64,000 bases of DNA from Oscheius dolichura (taxonomy: Eukaryota > Nematoda > Chromadorea > Rhabditida > Rhabditidae), in contig OW051492.1 of assembly GCA_932521035.1 (NCBI GenBank), positions 930,001-994,000 on the forward strand. The letters run 5' to 3'. A program made the position numbers and the translations under genes. The notes below the pieces were generated by a model that was given only the letters and a program-made list of their open reading frames with translations, had not been told where the DNA came from and searched no databases. Positions 11,171 through 22,923 of this stretch are shown piece after piece (positions within the stretch are counted from its first letter, which is position 1; the number at the start of each line of letters is the position of its first letter).

Positions 11171-12305
11171 ATGGATGACCAACCAGGTCCGTCTTCGAGA
11201 AGTGACCCAATGACTTCCCAGTCGATGATGTACAATCAAGTAGGCAACTGCCCCATTTTTCCATTGTTTTTTCCCTTTAGAACGATCCCCAGACTTGGAT
11301 TTCCCAGGATTACAGCTTGGAAAATGTAATTACGCCACTGGATGATGATGTGAAATTTGTCCCCAAGAGAAAACGAAAATATTTCCAGTATACATCGACA
11401 TCAAAGGCGTTTTATGATAATGGCGATAGAGATGATTCTCTAGGAGCTTCGATAGACCCTTCTATGGATCACAATCAAATTCCACAAAGTAGCCACATCA
11501 ATAATATGGTACTCCCTAATTAAATTTTCAATATTTACTCATTTTAGACCCCGATGCCTGCCCAGGCTCCTCAAAAACGCAAGGTAATCCCTTATGATGT
11601 GAGGAAACTGATAAAAGACTTCTGGCCCTCGAGAAAAAGACGATTTGAGAGTATGACCGAGGTGTGTTTAGAAAAATACAATTAAAAAAAATGTTTAGCC
11701 AGATTTCAAGCAATATATCCGACATATGGAGTTGCCAATGGCTCGTGTAAAAAAGATTATGAAAATTGATGACGAAGTAAAGCAGCAAATGATAAGCCAG
11801 GATGCTCCTTTATTTCTTTCCGCAGCTGCTGAAATATTCATCCAAGAAATAACACTAAAATCATGGGCAATCGTCGAAGAAGGCCGTAGAAAAACGCTGC
11901 AAAAATGCGATATCGCTTCAGCCGTTGCTCGCGAAGAGCATTTCGATTTTCTTATTGATATTGTACCAAGAGAGGAAGCTCGCAAGTATCAGGTATACAG
12001 CTCAGTGAATAATTCAACAAAAAAAACACAGATGAACCCACTATACGAACAAGAAATGGCAGTCGAGCCACAACAAATGCAATATGTCCTTGCTGATTGT
12101 GATTCCATGGGAAATAATGTTTACCAGCTTGATAACGGACAAATTATTCAAGCAACTGCCATTGGTCAGCCAATTCCCATTTGTAAGTTTACAAATTCAT
12201 CTGCAAAAAAGAAATTCAGCTGATCCTAACCTGCCAAATGGTGGAATTGATATTACGCAGCTGCCTCCTGGCTTCCAGATTGTACAAATGCCGTCTAATA
12301 TGTGA
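11171..12305 (+). CDS. nfyc-1: Nuclear transcription factor Y subunit gamma (NF-YC)
   Basis: Histone-fold subunit of the CCAAT-binding NF-Y complex, pairing with NF-YB in the nucleus. Five exons (11171-11239, 11281-11508, 11548-11661, 11699-12182, 12220-12305) join in frame to give 326 residues. The histone fold (LPMARVKKIMKIDDEVK..., ISQDAPLFLSAAAEIFIQEI, RKTLQKCDIASAV) ends in the family signature FDFLIDIVPREE. A Gln/Asn-rich C-terminus follows, ending GFQIVQMPSNM. The N-terminal ~140 residues are longer than in mammals and contain a basic patch (KRKRKYFQY). Compact AT-rich gene with 37-41-base introns. The start is the only in-frame ATG before the first donor; the upstream AAAATATATAA stretch has no obvious trans-splice acceptor. 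Confidence 0.92.
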
Positions 12306-12359
12306 TCTCTTCTGAATAACATTCCCCTTTACCATGAAACTGCTATTGAACAAAAAATC

Positions 12360-12775
12360 AAACACAGCTCGCCGAACCCGGCACTTGGAAATAAAGGGCG
12401 GCGCGCTCGCTGGGTCATATTTACCGCCCATCAAGCAAAAATGCCGTTTCTATTTACATCTCTTTCTCAGAACTGACATGCTCTAAATTCGCAATTTTTT
12501 CTGCAAAATATTGCAAATAATATGTAGATATCACAGCAATTCTTTCAGCCTATTTAGATGTATACTCGTCTTTATTTCCTATCTAAACCTTGATGCCATA
12601 AGCTGAAAGAATTGCTGTGACATCTACCCATTATTTGCCATATTTTACAGAAGAAAATATGAATTTAGAATATGCCATTTCTGAGAAAGAGATGTAAATA
12701 GTTTGTATTGAAAAGTGGCGCACGCTCCATTGCTAACTGCCGCCCGCTCCATTGCAAAGCGAGCTGTGTAAGAAA
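12360..12775. repeat. ~415-base imperfect foldback (inverted-repeat) element
   Basis: The spacer between NF-YC and A49 is dominated by two arms of about 190-200 bases in inverted orientation. Matching blocks are ACACAGCTCGC, ATTTACATCTCTTTCTCAGA, AATTCTTTCAGC with TCACAGC, and the central pair around CGTCTTTATTTCCTATC. The arms differ by scattered substitutions and small indels, so the element is not new. No terminal target duplication is clear. No open frame of note. It is unrelated to the 100-base palindromic family. Confidence 0.7.
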
Positions 12776-13046
12776 AGGCATTTTCAAGGTCACAACGATC
12801 TAGATGGGCCAAGTTCGCCCTCTAGATGGGTTAGATCCCACTCTCTCACTTCTTGTTGTCCTCTATTCCGCATATTTTCCATTTCTAGAAGAGCTCTTTC
12901 TCTCCATTGATCTTCATTTTCATACATAATAAATACAGCATGTAAATACTACTTCTTGTACTCTGCTAGCCATGGGAAAATCTCCCAGTCTTTCTAGCAT
13001 ATTCTCCTTTTCGCTTTCATTCGTTTTTCTAAAATATATTTTACAG

Positions 13047-14829
13047 ATGTCGTTAGCTTCGGCTCAGAAGGCAAAGCGAGATCGAAGGTCAAAAATAAGA
13101 AGAAAACCTTTCGAAGGTAAATATTCTATTCAATTACCTTGCTTTCGTTGAAATAACGAATATGATTTGTTCTGAATAAATGTATTTAGGCATTAATGAA
13201 GAGGATGTCGTTGGTATTTTTACTCATCAAAACATTAATGCTGATGTCTTAACAATTCGTGAACATAAAGCTGAAATTGATGGTAAACGCTCAATTATGT
13301 ATTCTGTAAAAACAGATGTAAGTTTTGTTGTATTTGTTGGTTTCATGAGCGTTTTATTCAGACTGAAGCAGATAATGTCATTCAAGTTGGTACAGAATTA
13401 AGCAGTGTAGATGAAGGTTATGATTACGCCATAGCTGTAGTGAACAAGTATGATTGTTATTATGTTTAAAAGCAATTGTTATTTTTAGTCGTACAGGAGA
13501 AACAGAGTATCGGCCGGCAAGGCTCTTTCAATTTGAAGCTAAGCAAACAGCGGATAAAGGTATCACTCTTGGTGTAAAGTGGGTCACACTAGAAACTTTC
13601 TTATATCTTATTTTAGAAGAAAAGCTGCCGTTGATTATTCTGCAAATTATGAAGGTGATTCCACTGAATGGTCAGAGAAGAGGCAACAATTGACCAAAAT
13701 ATTCGGATCATCAATGAAACAGAAGATACAGCAAGCGTCTGTAAGAAGATCCGTTCAACAGGTAATTTACTATAGGAAAATATGTTTAAATTCTTCTAGG
13801 AAGTTCTTGACACAATGGTGCAGACCAGCTTTGCTTCGACATCTGTCATCAAAAATAAGGAAGAAATCAAAATGTCCGATATTACTCTTCTCAATAAGGT
13901 ACACCATTATCTTCACCACTCTAAGCATTATTTTAGCCTGAATCATCCATTTTGCCTCCTCCAGTAAAGACAGAAAATATTGCACCGCATAAGATTTATC
14001 CGCTGTCGTTATTTATTACAAAAGAGGAGCTGGAACAGCTGACAGAAGCAGCAGAAGAATTGGTACAGTCTCCAAAAAGTAAACTTCTTGAAGATGGTAA
14101 GGTTTATGGAATATTCTAATTCAATTTTATTATTTCAGCTTGGCCTGAGGTTGCCCTTTTAACTTGTCCTGACTTCTCAAGCTACAGAGGAGCTAAAGCC
14201 ATTGGTTTTGTATTGCTTGCTTGTCATACATATATTTTTACTGTTTGTTTTGTTGCCCACTCGAAATATTTTCTATTTTCAGATTTTATCAAAGAATAGA
14301 CAGATTATAGGAAAAGAATTTGAAGCCTCTCCATTTCCATATCAATTCATTTCAAAGGTGCAAGCCGACTACTTGCGTTAGTTTTCTTCATTGCTTTTTT
14401 TATATTTACCATCATTTTACAGCTACTTCATACGATACGGGTGCATCTAAAAGAGCAAGTGCCAGATTAATTTTAACGTCGGAAGAAAGAGACAGATTTT
14501 CTGCTTATACACTTGCATTAGCTCTTACTTTAAGTAAGTTCTTTACCGCTATTTTAATTGTTCTATTTGCTTAATTTCAGGTCCAAACTGCTCAGTTCCA
14601 GTGACCCCATGGCAAAATGTTATGAAAGGCTTTAGTCCTAAACAAATGGAAACTGTACGCCCTCTTGTTTATTTTATATTTTTTATATTTTCAGCTGTTA
14701 CAAGCCTTAGGATGCACATTAGGAGGTTGCAGTGCAGAAGAAGCTCTTTCCTCAAAGTCTATACAAATTGCCCGCTTGACAAAGCCACCATCAGATGTAA
14801 AGAAATTTACCAGGCCGAAAAGACATTGA
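13047..14829 (+). CDS. POLR1E: DNA-directed RNA polymerase I subunit A49/POLR1E
   Basis: Polymerase I-specific subunit that supports rRNA gene initiation and elongation in the nucleolus. The ATG directly follows TTTTACAG, as for a trans-spliced message. About eleven small exons are separated by ~40-60-base introns. Recognisable parts in order are a basic start (QKAKRDRRSKIRRK), the dimerisation region (YDYAIAVVN...RTGETEYRPARLFQFEA), a linker with FGSSMKQKIQQASVRRSVQQ, and the tandem winged-helix region (IYPLSLFITKEELEQL, SAYTLALALTLSPN, GFSPKQMETLLQALGC). It ends KFTRPKRH, like the basic C-terminus of the family. Two junctions, near 13620 and 14215, need non-obvious splice sites to stay in frame, so exon edges there are provisional. 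Confidence 0.75.
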
Positions 14830-15104
14830 TTATAGTTATTGTTGAATTTTGTTGTTATTTGTTTCAGATTAAAAAAGATCTTTTTACTTATTCAACTGGC
14901 TTTTTGGCTAGTCTCTCTAGTACAAAAAGGATTCCTCACTTCTCAAGTTGCATACACACACGCACGAGAAATTCTAGTGTGTGCAGGAGTTGTAAGCGTC
15001 TCAAAAGCTCTCAAATTTCTTCATTGCCCTCGTACAAATTGGCCTACAACGAACGGAAAGGAAAGGATAAGAATAATCACAGAAGACCCGTTATGAGATG
15101 ATCA
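14830..15104. other. Convergent 3' spacer between A49 and the FBXO28-like gene
   Basis: Two genes end facing each other across 275 bases. Open frames run through this DNA in the plus direction but continue no gene and have no start context. I call nothing here beyond the two 3' untranslated regions. Confidence 0.5.
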
Positions 15105-18100
15105 TCAGCTGAGCAATCGAGCCAATGTGCGGAATTTCTGCTCTAAAATATCCACACGTGCCTCTAACTTTAGATGATCCTGCTTCAACTGGCGATTGTC
15201 CTAGAAAGTTCGCTATTTTTTTAATTTTTAAAGGTTAGTTTACTTTACGAAGCTGAGTATTTTGCTGTTGTACTTGTTCTAATTCCCATTTCAGGTCATC
15301 TTTTACTTTCCGTTGATCCTTTTCCAGTTTGGCGACGTTACTCTCAACAATAAATGAATCCAGCCGTAGAATTCGTTGTGCCGCCTTGAGACGCATATTT
15401 TCTCCAAGTCTAGGTAATTTTCGTCGTATTTTAATCTTTTAGAAATACCTGTCTTCCATTGTCTTTTCCAGTCGGGTTCTATAGTGGAGAGCCGCTCTTT
15501 TGGAGAGAGTAGCCACCGCTTCCCAATTGAATTTCGACTCGTCGCCGCCGCATTGCATGGCGAATTCTATCTGGTCCAGGAGGGTGAAGGTCTTATCGAG
15601 GATAACACCATAAGGGAAACAACAAACACCTGAAAAGATCATTTTTACTATTATTCCTGCTTTTAATTTTTCAAATTGGGTATTTTATCGTTTTTGGTGG
15701 CGGACATATATGGCGCAGTGTGATGTTGTCAGAATACAAATCCAGCGTCGAGGGTTTGATTCCTATCAACTAACTTTTTGCTTGTATGCTCAAAAAGGTG
15801 CAAAAAATAGAATGTCTATAAAAATTAGCCTACCTTCATCAAGACAAGCCCTCATAATATCAACAGGATTCAGTACATGGACCTGGATATTGGTTAGCAC
15901 TGAAGTCACATAGTGGAGCCCGGGCTCCGAGGGAAGGCGTCTCTGGAGGGCCATTAGGAGTTTATCACACCGTTCCAAGAGTTGATAATAGCCGCTGTTG
16001 AGAAGCTGGCCGCAGATTTCATCCCAATGCGGGTGGACGAGTCGCATCTGTCCCAATTGTTGGTAGGTAAAACCGCGGGAGAGGACAAGCTGCAGGACGA
16101 GGAATGGGGGACCATCCTGGGGCGGGGGGCTGCTCTAAATTATGTATTTTTATTTAAAGGGTCCTGAAGGGATAGCTCACCTTGGGGCCGGTAACACGGC
16201 AGATGACTTGCTGTTGGATTGTTTTGACGGGGGAGACACAACGCTCCTTCTTGCCGGATCCCTCATAAATTGGGTCGAGACGACGGTCTGGGGTCATTCG
16301 AGTACCGGAGGGGCTGTTACGAAGACCATTTAACGGCATTTTCTGGAAAAATGGACATTAAAAACGAAGATAAGGATGATTTGCGGCAATATTCCCCGCG
16401 CGCCCGCACCCGTAAGATCTCGGCAGCTCGCGGTAGTGGTATTCTGGCGCGGGCCGCGTCATATCCTCCAACTGCCGAGATTTTACGGGTGCGGCGGCGG
16501 AATTCCTCCGAGTTCAGAAAGTCACCATTACCTCGCCGTTGACCTGGAATTTCTCCTCACAAGCTTCCAATTTCTTGCGTAGTTCCGTGGCACTGTCATT
16601 ATCTTCCTTACTGGTACCGGCACTGTCCAATTTTTCCAGTTTTTCCGTTAATTTTTCCGATAATTTCGAGGCAGAAGAACCGCCAACAAGAGTAGAAATT
16701 GAGGAACTGTAATTTTAAGGAATTTTCAGGTCTTGAGAAGAAATACAGTACCTGGAGGTAACAACATCAGGAGTTTTACTATTCTCCCGTTCTTTTTCCT
16801 CTTCTTTCGGGTCTTTTTTGAGACTTTTGGTACTTGCGGCTTGACCGGAGACTTTTCGAACGATGCGCTTCTTCTCCGGGGCCGCAGAGCCGTCAGCACC
16901 TTCCGGCGTCGGGGAAGTCTTCTTTTTCACGATCTTCTTCACTATTTTTACCTAAAAATTCAAAAAAAATAGTGAGCTTTGGGGCTGAGTAGTAGTTTGA
17001 TTTCCTTGCGCCCGCACCCGTAAAATCTCGGTCCTCGCTCTGATAATCTGGCGCGCGCCATTCCCTCCAGCTGCCGAGATTGTACAGGTGCAGGCGCAAG
17101 GAAAACAGGCCGTTCTGGTCAAAAAATGAACCTTTTTCGGTGGAGGAATAGCAAATATTCGAGTAACTGGAACAATCCATAGTGAAAAATTCGAAGACGT
17201 CGATTCACATACCTGAAATATATCGTATTTTATGAAGAAAATAGACTAAAAATCTAATTTTTCGGGGTTCCAGGCAGGAATAGGGGACAAAAGGCAAGCG
17301 GAACTCATTCTCTGTCATTTTCTTTGTCAGTAAAATTAAAACGGCAAAAAATGTAAGAATAATGGAATTCTACAGTAATCTATAATTTTTTTTCTAGAGA
17401 AAAAGAGTTCCGCAAGCAATTGGCTCCTACCTGGACTGAAATGGGGGTCTGGAAGATACGGAATGGCTTTTGGACCATTTGCCACCACTGAAATCCATAA
17501 ATTTGTCTATTTTGGACAAAAATAGAAGAAAAATTGGGGTTTTTTACTTTTTTCTGAGTAAATACAGTGGTAAAAGTCATAACCAAGCGCTAGAAAAAAA
17601 GCAAAAAATGATTGTTCTCGGCGGGGATTGAACCCGCGATGTTTCACTTGCGTGCGCGCCACTCCACCACTCGGCCATTTAAGCATCGCGCCGCAAATCC
17701 GGCTGAAATCTGGAATTTATGCCGTTTTCGACTTTTTGAACCAAATTTATGGTGTCTCCCCCCATTTTTCTCAAGAAATAAGAAGAATACTTACTGAGAA
17801 ACTCACAGATTCAGTCGGCGACGAGACCTGTGAATTTTGCTCCGTCGAATCGGGGGTATCTTCCCGGGTCGAGGTGACCGCCGGCTGTCCACAGCACAGA
17901 ACATGAAATGTCGGATTGCTCTGTAACTATTTCCTCGTCTTTCGATTTTCCACTTTAGCCAAAAACCTGCTCCAATTCGGCTATGAAGAATGCCCATTTT
18001 CCGGGAAAAAGTCGATCGAATAACTTTGTCAGCGGCGTTTTCCAGTCCCTTCCTCGACCGAGGGCCAACTCCAGACAGCTGCCGGCTTGTCCATCCGTAA

Positions 18101-18521
18101 AAACAGCGCTGTTCTAAAAAAAAAAACGGGCAGGATGAGAGCGGAAGTTCCAAAGCGGCGGAACACCAATTTTTTGCTGCCGCCGCACCCGTAAAATCTC
18201 GGCAGCTCGGCCGATTCGCAACGCGCTCCGGCGGAATACCAGTACAGCGAGCTGCCGAGATTTTACGGGTGCGGCGGCGCGGTTTCTTGGCTCTGTGCAA
18301 ACCTTGGATAAATTGAGGCGGCTCAACGTGGTACTGTCGATATCTTCCATACAGGAGACGGTAACATCGGGCACGTAGATGACATTCCGGCCGAGATGGC
18401 GAAACGGCTGCCGGAATGGCAGCTGGGAGAGGACGGGACCCGGGCTGATGGAACATTCCACGCCGTCGAAGGCTTCTGATAGCGCTTCTTGGACCTCTGC
18501 AAACCAGCCACAGTTACTCAT
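15105..18521 (-). CDS. FBXO28: FBXO28-like F-box protein with extended N-terminus
   Basis: Likely substrate-recognition subunit of an SCF ubiquitin ligase. The F-box reads FTYQQLGQMRLVHPHWDEIC (about 16010-16075). The FBXO28-specific region follows, then CCFPYGVILDKTFTLLDQI (near 15600), matching the CCFIPGKVIDEI block, and a C-terminal coiled coil. Upstream, five exons stay in one frame and are each a multiple of three bases: 18303-18521, 17967-18113, 17807-17920, 17431-17487 and 17132-17212. They add about 200 residues I do not recognise. A lysine-rich stretch (VKIVKKIVKKK) and a Ser/Thr/Glu-rich linker precede the F-box. An internal ATG at 17180 is out of frame with the next exon, which favours one long protein. 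Two separate genes remain possible. Introns contain three palindromic and two tRNA-like elements. Confidence 0.72.
15706..15771 (+). repeat. tRNA-like element, strongly degenerate
   Basis: TATATGGCGCAGTGTGATG (A-box-like) and GAGGGTTTGATTCC (B-box-like) are about the right distance apart. It lies in an intron of the FBXO28-like gene, in the opposite orientation. Neither acceptor nor T-stem pairs well. Confidence 0.4.
16400..16500. repeat. Palindromic element, ~100 bases
   Basis: Left arm CACCCGTAAGATCTCGGCAG, right arm CTGCCGAGATTTTACGGGTG, both extended by GC-rich tips. The non-arm centre reads TATTCTGGCGCGGGCC. It sits inside an intron of the FBXO28-like gene. Confidence 0.85.
17004..17101. 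repeat. Palindromic element, ~98 bases
   Basis: Outer arm tips CCTTGCGCC/GGCGCAAGG pair perfectly. Inside them are CACCCGTAAAATCTCGG on the left and CTGCCGAGATTGTACAGGTG on the right. The arms are more diverged than in other copies. Located in an intron of the FBXO28-like gene. Confidence 0.8.
17614..17684 (-). repeat. tRNA-like element with perfect T-arm
   Basis: On the minus strand: AAATGGCCGAGTGGTGGAG, then GCGCGCACGC, then GCGGG-TTCAATC-CCCGC, a perfect five-pair T-stem. The 3' end CGAGAAC has no partner at the 5' side. The retained T-arm without an acceptor stem suggests selection or recent descent for the promoter boxes rather than for tRNA function. It sits in an intron of the FBXO28-like gene. 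Confidence 0.6.
18176..18280. repeat. Palindromic element, ~105 bases
   Basis: The clearest copy. GCCGCCGCACCCGTAAAATC continues into TCGGCAGCTCG on the left, and the inverse (CGAGCTGCCGAGATTTTACG plus GGTGCGGCGGC) is on the right, without an internal mismatch in the core. It fills most of the first intron of the FBXO28-like gene, about 20 bases from the splice donor. Confidence 0.9.
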
Positions 18522-18564
18522 TTTACGCCGCATTTTTTTCAATTTTTCTGGATTATTTGAATAG

Positions 18565-20083
18565 GCTGTCTAACTGTGGCCTCTTTCTTTCTATTAATCC
18601 TGAGTTAAAACCATTTTTAATCGTTAAAAAGCTGCCCGTTTCGAGAGCCTTCTAACCAGCCCCCTCCAGGTGAGATCCCCCCTCCCTGCCCTGTGTGTAA
18701 ACGAAATTCCTCCCTCGTGATTTGAGGGGGTGGTCAAAACAAATCGTTACTTTTTGCACGATTGATTTTTTCCTTTAATTTCTAGAACTTTTCGAGATAA
18801 AGGGAACAGCCACAGTTAGACAGCTCGATGAGTACGAGAGCCACAGTTAGATAGCCAATAGGCTATTTTGGTTATTTTTAGAGGGTATACTAATGTTTAA
18901 AAGTTTGTTTTTCTCCGCATTTTATTAATCTTTGGTCTTGAGACAATTTTAGTCGGCGAGGAGTCAAGAACGCGGTTTCAAGTGACGCCCCTCCGGTCAG
19001 TTGGCGCGCCGGACAGCGGCTACAATGATTGATGGCCGGGAGGACGGACATCAAGAAAATTTAAATTATGAACTCTGATTAGCGAAGAGAAGGAATAACG
19101 TTATAGCTTGGAATCAGCAAAAAAAATAGAAAAATCTGAATTTTGGAAGAAAATGGAACTTTCTTAGGTTTTTGGTAACCGCCACAGTTAGACAGCGGGG
19201 GGCGCCACAATTAGACATCCATGGGGCATTTTTAATGAAAAAAGGACAGTAGAATGATTTAAATAGTATTTTCGGTTCTTATTATTGTTCCTCCCTCTTC
19301 CTGAGGCTAACACGTGTTTTGATTTTGACCCGGGGAGAAGCGGAAGCGCGGGAAGAAGTAGAGCAGAAAGGATAACCATGTGGTCATTTTAGTGGTAGTG
19401 GCCGACGAGCTGTAAAGACTCAACTCGATCCAGATTGTCTTCATCTTTACTAGAAAGTCACGTGGGAATGGAAATCTATGGAAAAAAAACTGGATCTAAA
19501 AACGTTTTGGCTGTCTAACTGTGGCTTCCTCTGCTTATCGCCCCCCGGTAGACCCCGGATCGGCTGTTCCAAAAACTTTAGTCCATGACGCATAGTCAAG
19601 CTATGGTCTTGAATCCCATTAGTACCTTTAGATACTGGGTTAGAACCGACGCTGGCTAGACGGGAACGGGGGTCGCGGGGCCCGGCTGCCGAGATTATAC
19701 GCGGGCGGGTGGCGCTTTCTCTCTGTTGGGAGACGCAGAAATTATCCATAAAAGTCGCTTTCAATTATGGAAAATAACCTATTCGCTATGGTTAAAAATA
19801 TTCCAGTATCTAGAAGGCCTTCACTGCCCTTTTGTTGACTAAGCTGTCTAACTGTGGCGGTTTTGCTGACTAATGAGACGATAAAGTTCCTCGTTGCACT
19901 CAGTACAACGTTTCTTTTTTCTTTCCGTGAAAAATGATCTTCCGGGAAGTTTAAACAGGCCCCGAGGGCTAGGAGTACGACCGAGAGACGAGCAGTCTCG
20001 TTCTGGGGGTTTATAGAGCTTCCTGGTGCACAGTTAGACACTGGGCGCCACAGCTAGACAGCGGAGCGCCACAGTTAGACACC
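18565..20083. repeat. Second cluster of the 16-base motif GCTGTCTAACTGTGGC
   Basis: Ten copies or close variants start near 18565, 18809, 18840, 19181, 19204, 19510, 19843, 20027, 20047 and 20068, in both orientations. Variation is limited mostly to single bases (for example GCCACAGTTAGATAGC, CGCCACAATTAGACATC, CGCCACAGCTAGACAGC). Three copies within 60 bases at 20027-20083 are in the same orientation, about 21 bases apart. Confidence 0.85.
19527..19740 (-). repeat. Structured ~210-base repeat, copy 2
   Basis: Opposite orientation to copy 1. It contains the conserved core (GGCTGTTCCAAAAACTTTAG, CATAGTCAAGCTATGG, ACTGGGTTAGAACC). After the core comes a GC-rich variable stretch and an arm of the palindromic family (GCTGCCGAGATTATACGC). 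It ends GGAGACGCAGA-like, as copy 3 does. Non-coding. Confidence 0.75.
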
Positions 20084-22102
20084 CAGAATGTCTTTTAGTT
20101 GGAAAAGAGTGGCTAGTATGGCTTCTCTACTATTTTTAGCCCCATTTTCTGTCTATTAAACTATAGAGAGAGTGTCACAAATTGGTCATCCAAACAGTCT
20201 GTCCTTTGGTGTCCGTCACTCTCTCCCCTCACCCCATCCAATGCAAATATAAAAGTGGCCGCCACCGTCCGTCTCCCCGCGTGCTCGGCTTCTCTGGAAC
20301 CGAGAGCACATGGGGGAAAGGGAACACTTCAACCAGGGGGAAGGGGAAGGGGAAGGGGCAGAAGGGGGAAACAGACTAACAGTTCAACTGGTATACGTCA
20401 CTTTTAGAGAGGAAAATAGGGTCTAAAACTTGAAAATAACCAAGAAAATGGAGAGATGTTAGTCTTTTTCTGGACAAATTCTTGAATTTTGGAGGGAAAG
20501 AGCCAAATTTCGGCTTCAAATGGGAAAATCTCCAATTTCATGAAATTTTTCTTGTCTTGAATAATATTACTTTTAAAATTAAAATAACGTTAAAAGTAAA
20601 GTATTTAGCCGTTTTCACAGAGAAATTTGGAGGAAAACTTGGGAAAATGACCCAAAATCGAAAATCGAGGACAAAACTCGGGAAAAATGGGAAAATTCGC
20701 TTGTTTTCTGGTTTAAATTGGAATTCTTTCGTTTATCTGAGTTTAATATGGCCTCTATTAATAGAAAATAACAAGAAAAATTCGATATTTTGCTATTTTT
20801 GGGGAGAAATCCTCAATTTCCGAAGAAATGACGAAATTCTAGTCACAACCGTGTTGAAATGAGAAAATTGACCATTTTTCTGTTTTTATTGAAATTTTTA
20901 TAGTTCCCCAAGCTGAATTTTAGGTTCCGGAAACAGGAAATAGCGTAAGAAATATGGTATATGACTTTTTTTTTGAGAAGAAATCTTCAGTTTTCGAAGA
21001 AATGTTCAAATTCTAGTCAATATCCCGGCAAAATCGAAAATTTGAAAAAAAAATTAGCGGTTTTTCTCTTTAAAATGACCATTTCCCCGCTCTAACGCGT
21101 CATATTTCTCAATATTTTTTGCTTTTGTGTCCTCGACTGTCTCTCGGTCTCTCTTTCTCTCTTTACAGAGACTCCAGGAGGGGGTTGGCTTTTGTTTGAG
21201 ACACGCTGAGGGCAAATATCCCCAGTGGAACATCTCGAGCCGGTGGGGGGCTGTCTGGATCTCGGAGGGAAGATAATATGGCCGGGAGGGAGGGGAACAG
21301 GTCCTGTTGTTAATTTAAAAGCGAGCAGGGGAAATAAATCACGGAGAATTTCTGTTCCACTCCTTTAAAAAATGAGCGGGAGGAACGGAAGAGAGGAGCC
21401 GGCCGGTCGCAGCACACAGCTGGCAAGTGCCGTCAAAAGACGACCGGCAGATTAATAAAGAATACTCTTTCTTTATTTTTAAAGTAGAAAAAGAGTTGAT
21501 AGACTGTAAAATGGAGCGGGAAAGACGGTCATTTGAATATTATCCAGAAAAATTGGAGGAAATCCCTCAAAATTGACTGAAAATGAGTTTTGAGAGGAAT
21601 TTCACCCCTTGGGAGGTTTCTACTTAATTTCAAGCGGTTTTAAAGTTATTTTGGACTATTTTAAAGGTTAACAACATTATAATACTGTAAAATAGGCCGG
21701 CAAAGGGTCTAACTCTAATATATTTGAAAAAATTTGGAGGAAAATCGAAAAATGAGGAAGAACCCGGGGCTTGCATCAATTTTCGCCCCTGGGAAGGTTT
21801 CTAGGCTATTTTATGGGCGGTTACGGTAACTTCTGACAAATTTAAAGGTCTAATTAATAGCAGTAATATATAATAATATATTGATTGACTGACCGGGCAG
21901 AAGGGCGAGGAGGTCGGCAGCCCCGTCCATGCTTTACACTGCTGGCTCGGCCGCTGGGACGAGATCCCGCCCCCGGGGGGAAAACTTGCGGAGAGGGAGG
22001 GGAGAGCTCCTCCAGGGGGCGACACCTGGCCAAGGGGGGCTGGAGGGGCATTAGTATACTGGACAACAGGGGCGAAGGGCTTCTATGGGCTGGAGCAACC
22101 TC

Positions 22103-22210
22103 CGCCACCGCACCCGTAAAATCTCACAGCTGGCAGATATGGAACTGTGGGAGCTCTGGAGGAAACATCCTACAGCTGCCGAGATTGTACGGGTGCGGGC
22201 GGGTGCGGGT
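22103..22210. repeat. Palindromic element, ~105 bases
   Basis: Left arm GCACCCGTAAAATCTCACAG, right arm CTGCCGAGATTGTACGGGTG. The right tip GGGTGCGGGC is duplicated. Intergenic, 0.7 kb upstream of the kinase. Confidence 0.8.
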
Positions 22211-22616
22211 GACGTGAATCAGGAACGATAAAGAGAGCGCGCTCTGCATCCAAGTCCTGGGCAGTCTAAAATATTATAGCAATGACTAAATCTCGGGAAA
22301 AATAAATCTTTAGATAGAGAAAGACCTCCTCTACAAGACTGTACTTTAGAAGTAGCGAGAAAAGAAGAATAAAAAGTTAGAGCTCATTGAAACTGGTCCT
22401 TTTTTGGAAGTTATCCAGGTTTTTTGGAACGGTGCGGAAAAACGGCAATATCTCGGTTAATTTTTAAGTTTATACGGTATATTTTATACCAAAATGTAGC
22501 CGAGAATCTGCTCTACATGATAAAGTTTTTATATTTTATAGAGATGTACTTTTTAACGGATTACAATAAGTTTTTGCAAAGTAGGTCGCTCAAAACCGGG
22601 GATGGTCAAGTTTTGG

Positions 22617-22737
22617 CCCCTGCACCCGTAAAGTCTCGGCAGCTGACTCATCTTTATTCAAAACTGTTACAAAACAGCGACGGCTTTATATATTTGTCTT
22701 GCCGATACTGTATGGGTGCAGGGGATCGGGCTATCGG
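22617..22737. repeat. Palindromic element, long-arm variant, opposite orientation
   Basis: Arms CACCCGTAAAGTCTCGGCAG and TGCCGATACTGTATGGGTGC. The internal sequence TTCAAAACTGTTACAAAACAG is the inverse of the internal sequence at 2624-2757. The right side keeps the outer extension (GGGATCGGGCTATCG); the left extension is missing. It lies about 190 bases upstream of the kinase start codon. Confidence 0.8.
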
Positions 22738-22923
22738 GTACTGTGCCTCCAGTTTCAACCCAATTCCAAGGCTCACTGTAAAATCGAAAAATAAGAAATT
22801 TAAAAAAAACAAATTTCCAGTAAAAATCGGGTCAAAAAAGCTTATCCAGTACAGGGTATATAAGACTGAAAATGACTCATTTCTCCCAGAAAGACTAGCA
22901 GCCGCCAGCGGATCTAGTGAGCC

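Larger units (their letters stand above)
18522..22923. other. 4.4-kb spacer between two divergent genes, repeat-packed
   Basis: No gene is supported here. Open frames are short or run through repeats. The first 1.6 kb carries the second cluster of the 16-base motif and a copy of the structured repeat. From about 20400 to 21100 and 21480 to 21850 the DNA is AT-rich, with repeated GAAAATTGGAGGAAAA-like phrases and short TACTGTAA-type motifs. Two palindromic elements lie near the right end. It must contain the promoters of both flanking genes, but I cannot locate them. Confidence 0.55.

Noticed and set aside
17180..17180. ATG giving MDCSSYSNICYSSTEK as the start of the FBXO28-like protein.
   Set aside because: The exon ends in the wrong phase for the next exon in this frame; the frame entered from upstream joins correctly.
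18303..18521. Weak resemblance of the N-terminal extension to the C11orf54 (DUF1907) family.
   Set aside because: Only a scattered pattern (L..AF..V..S....P.L...PF) matches, and later exons do not follow the family.
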